From Epiperipatus broadwayi (lineage: Eukaryota; Onychophora; Udeonychophora; Euonychophora; Peripatidae), in the NCBI GenBank assembly GCA_028023455.1, contig JAQFVV010000022.1, forward strand, positions 7,147,100-7,211,099: 64,000 nt of DNA. The letters are read 5' to 3'. Shown piece after piece: positions 58,570-64,000 of this stretch (position 1 is the stretch's first letter; the number at the start of each line of letters is the position of its first letter). The position numbers and the translations under genes are program-made. The notes under the pieces are model-generated. The model saw only the letters and a program-made list of their open reading frames with translations. It ran no database searches and was not told the origin of the DNA.

Positions 58570-58780
58570 TATACATACACAAAGTGTTAAAACAGTAGCA
58601 ATTTTTCCCACACAACAGTGTCACCTAATGCAAACTATAGTAATCAATAAAATTTGGAATTGAGCATTTGAATCCCTATCTAGTACATACTCATCCAATA
58701 TTCTCAACACAATAAAGTCTTGGATCTGAGAGCAATGAACCCAGATCTTTGCTCTACCTGCATCTCTCCATTACCCACCT
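58570..58780. repeat. Single copy of the repeat family that forms the 59.7-kb hairpin
   Basis: AACAGTAGCAATTTTTCCCA, CAACAGTGTCACCTAATGCA, ACTATAGTAATCAAT, CCCTATCTAGTA and TCTTGGATCTGAGAGCAATG match the right arm and centre of 59,683-59,951 in order. The hammerhead-like centre is deleted here. Confidence 0.7.
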
Positions 58781-59410
58781 TTTATCTTTATAGTTAACTA
58801 TAAAGCTGTGAGCCCAAACTATATGAGAATAATGGATGAATAGGTATTGGATAGAGATTAATCTTCTAGCATCTACTAATTATTATAGCTTGCACCAGAA
58901 GACACTATTGTATAGAAAAAAGTTGCATTTGATTATTGTTGGTGCTAAACCACTTATTACTGAGACATGGACTACATATCATGGTAATATAATGACAATG
59001 GGAAAATTTCCTTTGATGATATTCCCTAAGATTCTAAAAATATGATAGCAAGATCAAAAGGCTAATCAGTATGTTTTTCAATTTTCTGGATATGATATTG
59101 AATTTATAATTGTAAAAGTATATATTGATTCACCTGGAGTAAATGCTGATAAACTTTAGTATTTTATGGTAAATTTGAGCAAAGTTTTTATGGGAGATGC
59201 AAAATTCTATTTACATTAAGACATTCTAAAAAAAAGCAATATTAATTATTTTCAATGGAATGATATAGTATGAGATGCATTGTGATTTCTTCTCTTTTGG
59301 ATTCAGGAATCACTCAGCTACCATGCCCAGATAAACCTGTTGTCTCACTTACCTTTCTTTTCCATTCCATACCCTAAGTTTTTCCCTATTCTTCTCTATC
59401 CCACTCCATC
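58781..59410. other. Intergenic, nothing supported
   Basis: An ORF of 69 codons (58,836-59,045, plus) has no recognisable content. The surrounding sequence is A/T-rich. Confidence 0.45.
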
Positions 59411-59640
59411 TCATTTCCACAACATTATCTTTGTCAACTCGATGGTCTTTATATCTAAGTTACTTATCTTTTCCAAACCCAGCACTAATCCACCTATATA
59501 ATCATTTTGTTTATATTTATTTTCCCACAACTTCATTATTTGTGCCCTTTCTACTTGCAAGCATTTACATTCAACTAACCGATGCCTAATATTTATTATG
59601 CTTTCCTTACAAAACTTGCAGAATAAATCACTCACATTTT
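59340..59640 (-). pseudogene. C-terminal LINE fragment with zinc-knuckle pattern
   Basis: 59,635-59,411 on the minus strand reads FCKFCKESIINIRHRLVECK, a C-x2-C-x8-H-x4-C array like the cysteine-histidine motif at the end of many non-LTR retrotransposon ORF2 proteins. A hydrophobic helix and TKIMLWK follow, and after a stop RRIGKNLGYGMEKK, similar to the basic end of such proteins. No RT lies directly upstream. Clade unknown. Confidence 0.5.
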
Positions 59641-59682
59641 TCCATTTATGTATATATTATCTTGTTGCTAAAGATCCTGTTT

Positions 59683-59951
59683 AGTAGCAAACTCTCCATA
59701 AAGTAGTGCCACCCAGGGCAAGCCTTAGTGATCAATGGATGCAAGGTTTGTGCATAAAAACCCTATCTAGTGCCTACTCACCCAATACCCTGACTAGTTT
59801 CCAGCTTGTAGCTTTCATTAGTGGAGGGTATTGGATCTGAGAGCACTTTACATAGATCTTAAGCACTAGATAGGAATTTTATGCACAAACCTTGCATCAT
59901 TGATTACTATGGCTTGCATTGGATGACACTATTGTGTGAAGAGTTTGCTAT
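59683..59951. repeat. Large hairpin made of two inverted repeat arms around a hammerhead-like core
   Basis: Left arm TAGCAAACTCTCC, GGATGCAAGGTTTGTGCATA, CCCTATCTAGTGC. Right arm, minus strand, TAGCAAACTCTTC, GATGCAAGGTTTGTGCATAA, TCCTATCTAGTGC. Arms are ~95-100 bp with few mismatches. The centre holds CCAATACCCT (59,782-59,791) facing AGGGTATTGG (59,825-59,834). Confidence 0.8.
59782..59834 (-). ncRNA. Hammerhead-like core at the hairpin centre
   Basis: Minus strand, in order: stem I strand CCAATACCCT, CTAATGA (one change from CUGAUGA), short stem II AGCT-ACA-AGCT, GGAAAC, a minimal stem III, triplet GTC, then stem I partner AGGGTATTGG, perfectly complementary over 10 bp. This is the layout of a type I hammerhead with very short stem III, as known in PLE terminal copies. 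The G-to-A change in the core should reduce or abolish activity. Confidence 0.5.
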
Positions 59952-60640
59952 TGTTTTAACAGCTTTTGTAAACATAGGAAAGTGATCATGTGATATTTTA
60001 GCGAAATAATATAGCTGAAGATAGAATACAATTAACAGCTTCAATGAGAAAAGGTGTAGAAATCTTTTAGAAAAGTTTGCTCCTGAATTTAAAAACAACA
60101 TAAAATATATAAAATAAGAGCACATGATATACTGTAGACTGTGCATCACACATTGATTTGTATAGTCATTGTAGAACATTTTGAATTTTTTATAGTCTTA
60201 TTACTTTTTCTGAGTTAGAATGATTCTACTTGCGAGTGATTCATAATGACGAATACTGTTATTTTTATTTCTCGTTATTTGAATGTTTTTAATATACTTC
60301 TTCATATCTATGCATTCATCTTTTTAAAAATATTTCACATTGTCACTGCATAAAATGAGCTGCGGTCTCAAATTTAGTGACACTATTTACAAATCTTTAT
60401 GAAATTCTTAAATTTTTTTGATCTTTGCTATTTCTTTTTATAAATAAATTATTAAAAGAAAATTGCAATTCGTTAACTTACTATACAACTTTTTTTTTTT
60501 AAAGTGCAAGTAAGTTTAAATAGATTCATTTAACACCTTTGTCTAATTAAAAATATAGACAAAATTCTAATAAATTAATGTTGGTTATTAGTAAAATAAA
60601 GCAAAGTGAATAATCTTTATTAATAATAGCTGAAGTAATA
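59952..60640. other. Intergenic, nothing recognised
   Basis: A/T-rich filler. The 90-codon minus-strand ORF at 60,179-59,907 overlaps the hairpin arm and is not supported as a gene. Confidence 0.45.
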
Positions 60641-61056
60641 CTATAAAGCCCCATTTATACTGGGATGAGAGAAATAATTAACCTCACGGAAGTCTGAGTT
60701 CATTTCTCTTAGCCAATAAAAACGATGCACGTCAAAAACTAGTTTGTCGCAAATGTTTAATTTTTTAATTTATATTTTGAATATATATAATTTCTAAATT
60801 AAAATAATAATAAAAAGTGATCAAGAAAAGTTACAACTTATTATCAGATAAAAAAGAAGGTGATAATTAATGAAAAATAAAATTACGAAGTGTTCAATTG
60901 AAAACTTAAATAACGTCAACTTGGGTATATTACGTAAGACGGAAAATAAAAACATTCCCTAGTATCGCGATGTTGTTAGCGTGGCATATGTTATGAAAAA
61001 TAGTTTTTGTTAATTTATTTGATTATTTATACTTTTAATTTATTATTTAAAATATA
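60640..61056 (+). promoter_or_regulatory. Candidate promoter / 5' UTR region of a host gene
   Basis: CG dinucleotides, scarce elsewhere in the window, cluster here (AACGATGCACGTC, TTGTCGCAAATG, TTACGTAAGACGG, AGTATCGCGATG, TTAGCGTGGC). In an A/T-rich invertebrate genome that may mark a promoter that escapes methylation. It directly precedes an ATG with a plausible splice donor downstream. No TATA box can be singled out in such A/T-rich DNA. Weak evidence only. Confidence 0.25.
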
Positions 61057-61370
61057 ATGAGTTCAGATGCTGCTATTACTATTATAGGTATGAATTGTTA
61101 ATTATGTTTATTATTTATTTGACTTTTCTGATTTATATTCGTTATTTAATTAAAGATTGAATTATTGACCGTATTAAAAAATAAACACTTTATTACAATT
61201 AATATATGAATGAATGTGTCTCTTCTGTGTATAAATTAAGGAAATTTTATAAATTGAATGTATAAAATTTATGTGTAACTAATTCAATATTTCTGCTCCT
61301 AGATTTAAGTATATATTTGTTTGAGATTGTTTGCCGATTGAATACCGGATTCAGTGGAGAAGATAGTTAG
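61057..61370 (+). CDS. Speculative first exons of a small host gene (MOZART1-like motif?)
   Basis: Exon 1 (61,057-61,087) starts ATGAGTTCAGATGCTGC and ends ATAG at a good donor (gtatga). Exon 2 would begin at 61,303 after a pyrimidine-rich acceptor (ttctgctcctag). Joined, they give MSSDAAITII-D followed by LFEIVCRLNTGFSGED before a stop at 61,368-61,370 or a possible donor (gttagt) just before it. E-I-x3-L-N-T-G resembles the N-terminal part of MZT1, the small gamma-tubulin-complex protein, but its conserved second half is not visible before the window ends. Chance cannot be excluded for so short a match. Confidence 0.22.
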
Positions 61371-62000
61371 TTGTTTGAAATAAAATATGGATTCAAAGTC
61401 AAAATATAATTTTTCAGTTGTGGTTGAAGCTATATTTTGCAAAATAAATGGATTGGATATTTTACTTCAACTATTTCTAATTCATTATAAATATTTTGGC
61501 CTTTGATTTTTTTTTTTTTTTTCTAGTAGAACGTTTGGCTTATTCTTACTACGAGAAGTTTTTAAAAATAAATTTCAAGATTTTTCACCAAAAGTTAAAC
61601 AGAATTTTGAGATAGTTTCTCTAAAAACCACTCATCATTGGTATAAAAAATAAACTGAACCAATAAGATTGATAGGTCTAGGCCTTAGCATCTGGAGCAA
61701 TACCTAAAGAAGTGCACAACTCATTGGTGCTAAATTAATAATTTCTACAATACACGGTTAGTTCCGATCTGTAAGCATAACCAAACTTAAAAAAATCAAA
61801 TTCACTGGAAATATATTTCGACAAAGTCTAATTTCTGCCCCTCCTACGAATGCTCTGAATATGTTTGCACCTCTTAATTTCCTTCAACTTAGATTAGAAA
61901 AGAAAAAGAAAGATTTGTGATATTATCGCCTTCCACTTTTTTTTTTACTAATTTAATATGTGTTATCTTTAATTTTTTCTCAGAAATATTTTTTAATGAA
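61371..62000. other. Possible intron/exon continuation, unassigned
   Basis: At 61,507-61,525 a run of T followed by CTAG forms a strong acceptor-like site, and an open frame (FLLREVFKNKFQDFSPKVKQ) follows to a stop near 61,652. It could be a further exon of the gene proposed upstream, but no family is recognised. Confidence 0.2.
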
Positions 62001-63058
62001 AAAATATTAACTTAGTTGTCTCTTAATCATGCTAAATTTAATATACTTATTAGTTCATTGCTTTATTTGTATTCCATTATCAGATTCTTGGTCATATACA
62101 GGTAAAAATATACTTTAATGACTCTCCTTAGTTAAATATTATCCCTGCATCTGTTCATATATGTCTTTAAAAGTAATGTGTGTGAGTTTTGTCGTGATTC
62201 CTCTTGGGAGTCTGCAGAACTCTATGCCATTTACTCTCTCTAACATGAGTCTGACCAAGATTATCTTTTCTTGAAATATCTTCTTTCTCCTGGCTCCAAC
62301 CTCTGAGGATTGGATTAAAATTGGTTCTGGCTAGATAAATCTTGGTTATTTTGAATATTTATGTCTGTTCAAGGCTTTTTGTATTACATCTATGACATGC
62401 AATTTATATGGGTATTCTTTTGCCCTTTGATATTTAAAAAATTGACTCATCCAAAATCTCCTTTCAGATCCTTACATCTGCTGACTGATATCCATGGAAT
62501 TCAATTATCATCTGCTCAATAGTCCTTTCATCTATGCCTTAATTACTTGATTTATTTCATATGACATACTATATCTAATGATACTAATTATTCGACCATT
62601 AGATTAAGTTCTTAAACTCAAGTCTCTCTAGCTATTAATCTATATCTTTCTTGTGACACCCCATGCTATATACCATCCTGTTGCTTTTCTGTCATCATGT
62701 AACATTTCTCATTTATATGATAATGACTTTAACCAATGATTTGCTGGCTCTTGTAGATGAGCATAGGTCAATGCTGTTTTATGTCATTCATTCATCCAAA
62801 TTAATGAAAAATAATTTTTCAATTTATCAAGATATTTATTTTATAAGTCTCTGTTTCTCCTTTAAACAATTTTATCTTCAAGAATCAGTTGCTCCCTCTT
62901 TAAAATAATTCCTGTTCTCTGGGACTTGTTCTCATATAATGGTCACATTCAGCAACTGCTTTTGGCCAGGTTTCAGGCTTCTTAATTTTTGCATTGTCTC
63001 TTCTTTTTGATTAATATTTTTGTTTCTTGTTTTGCTCTCCTTTGCATGAAACCTTTAA
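62001..63058. other. Unassigned; broken minus-strand coding-like frames
   Basis: Minus-strand frames between 63,058 and 62,150 have stop-interrupted lysine/glutamate-rich stretches and VRLMLERVNGIEFCRLPRG near 62,210. They might extend the relic at 63,059-63,268, but I cannot show this. Confidence 0.3.
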
Positions 63059-63268
63059 TTAATTCTTTTTCAATTGCTTCTTTCCTTTCTTGATTTTCTG
63101 TTCAATTTTTGATAGCTGATTTATCACTTGCCTTCTTAATTTTTTCATTTCTCCTTTACCTATCTCTTCCAGCCATTCTTCCTCTTTTTCCAACTTCTCT
63201 TTATCCATTCTGTCAACTATCTGATTTTTAACTCCTGTATTTGATATAAAGTATTTTGATTTTATCAT
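63059..63268 (-). pseudogene. Lysine/glutamate-rich coiled-coil ORF, possible LINE relic
   Basis: 69 codons with MDKEKLEKEEEWLEEIGKGE followed by MKKLRRQVINQLSKIEQKIK, a charged helix. Out-of-frame continuation (EKELIKGFMQRRAKQETKI) keeps the same character. Some invertebrate LINEs have such a basic helical stretch between the N-terminal zinc finger and the RT. No RT motif is found nearby, so the identity is a guess. Confidence 0.3.
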
Positions 63269-64000
63269 GTTCTGCCTTATTTTTCTCCATTTTTGTGGTC
63301 AAGTTCTGAATGGCTTCTTGAACACTTGTTGAGCTTCTGGCCTTATTGTTGACATTGATCTTAAGTTTAATCTGATCTCATTTTGCACTATTGAGAGTTC
63401 ACCAGTGTAAATGATTTCATCAAAAATGTTTTGATTGATATGCATGTGTTATAGCTGTTGATTACTCTTTTTATTTATTTGGTTTTATTTTTCAGTTATA
63501 ATCTCTATACACTTAAAACTATGCATTTTGATCCTGAACATGTCTTGTTTTTTAAGCGTATTATATTTTCATAATATTTGTCAACATTGTGATAATATTA
63601 CTTCACGTCTTTTTATCATTGAAATTTATCTATCAGCTCTTCAAAAGACCATTTTTAATTTTGATGTGTTGTTTTTTTTTTTTTTGCAAATATTACTGTA
63701 TAGATATCCAATTTTAATTTTTCTAATTTGTTTCATCTTAAATTTTTTTTAAGGTATAGCTTTAATTATTTCTTTCAGATTTATTCATAATTCGTGATAT
63801 ATCGTGTATAAATTTGTAATTATAAATTTATTTAACGCACATTGATTACGTAAGTAATATTTACTAAGGCAATAAACCTCAAGAGTGTGCGCTTGAAAAT
63901 GCGAAAGTAGGGACCTCTACAGATCTTAACCACAAGCTTACACTTTGGAAGAAAAGAGGGGAACGCAAGGGGAACCCTTCTTTACTTCAACCTACTTTCT
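63269..64000. other. Window end, nothing recognised
   Basis: A/T-rich with a T run at about 63,671-63,685. The last 120 bases (from about 63,880) are less A/T-rich (GGGGAACGCAAGGGGAACCC) and may be the edge of another repeat. Confidence 0.4.

Noticed and set aside
62663-62908. 81-codon membrane protein gene
   Set aside because: Hydrophobic composition results from T-rich DNA; no motif, and the other strand shows equally long coding-like traces.
1-64000. CRISPR array, bacterial operon, phage or riboswitch
   Set aside because: No regularly spaced short direct repeats, no operon-like ORF packing and no ribosome binding sites; element types are all eukaryotic.

Overview
The window looks like repeat-dominated intergenic DNA from an animal with a large, AT-rich genome. 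I see no complete host gene and no rRNA or functional tRNA. The repeats (RTE-type LINEs, Penelope-like elements with GIY-YIG endonuclease and hammerhead-like motifs, a ZBED/hAT transposase relic, gypsy-type LTR relics, TTAGGG-like repeats inside a transposon) would fit a lophotrochozoan such as a cephalopod. That assignment is inference from element types, not a proven identity.

Layout. 1-8.4 kb: two RTE LINE copies in opposite orientations plus an older 3' scrap between them. 9.16-12.76 kb: a small foldback element, a Penelope-like element (PLE1) framed by ~518-bp inverted terminal copies that each carry a hammerhead-ribozyme-like core, then a second small foldback element. 13-20 kb: a gag-like relic, a CR1/L2/Jockey-like LINE fragment lying between trinucleotide microsatellites, a PLE GIY-YIG fragment, a hAT/ZBED transposase relic, and a diverged copy of the repeat I call E. 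21.6-27.0 kb: a decayed LTR retrotransposon with LTR remnants, coiled-coil gag-like and integrase-like traces. 27-35 kb: AT-rich DNA in which I recognise nothing.

35.06-52.77 kb is the most structured part. A 141-bp direct repeat (H1) flanks a ~17.4-kb block made of three copies of a ~1.8-kb repeat E in the order E1(+), 480-bp spacer, E2(-), 26-bp spacer, E3(+). E2 and E3 form a large near-palindrome. E1 is split by two insertions with terminal inverted repeats: a 1,217-bp element (36,441-37,657) and a 10,378-bp element (38,207-48,584). Both have 8-bp target-site duplications, and the uninterrupted E2/E3 copies act as empty sites. The large element holds T/G-rich tandem repeats, a ~2.3-kb segment repeated 3.65 kb further on in a version riddled with short deletions, and an LTR-like piece.

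52.8-64 kb: tRNA-related SINE-like pieces, a heavily broken second PLE (PLE3, minus strand) with hammerhead-like hairpins near both ends, a LINE C-terminal fragment with a zinc-knuckle pattern, and near 61.0-61.4 kb a speculative promoter plus first exons of a host gene on the plus strand. Nothing here forms a working pathway. The window is best read as layered transposon insertions.
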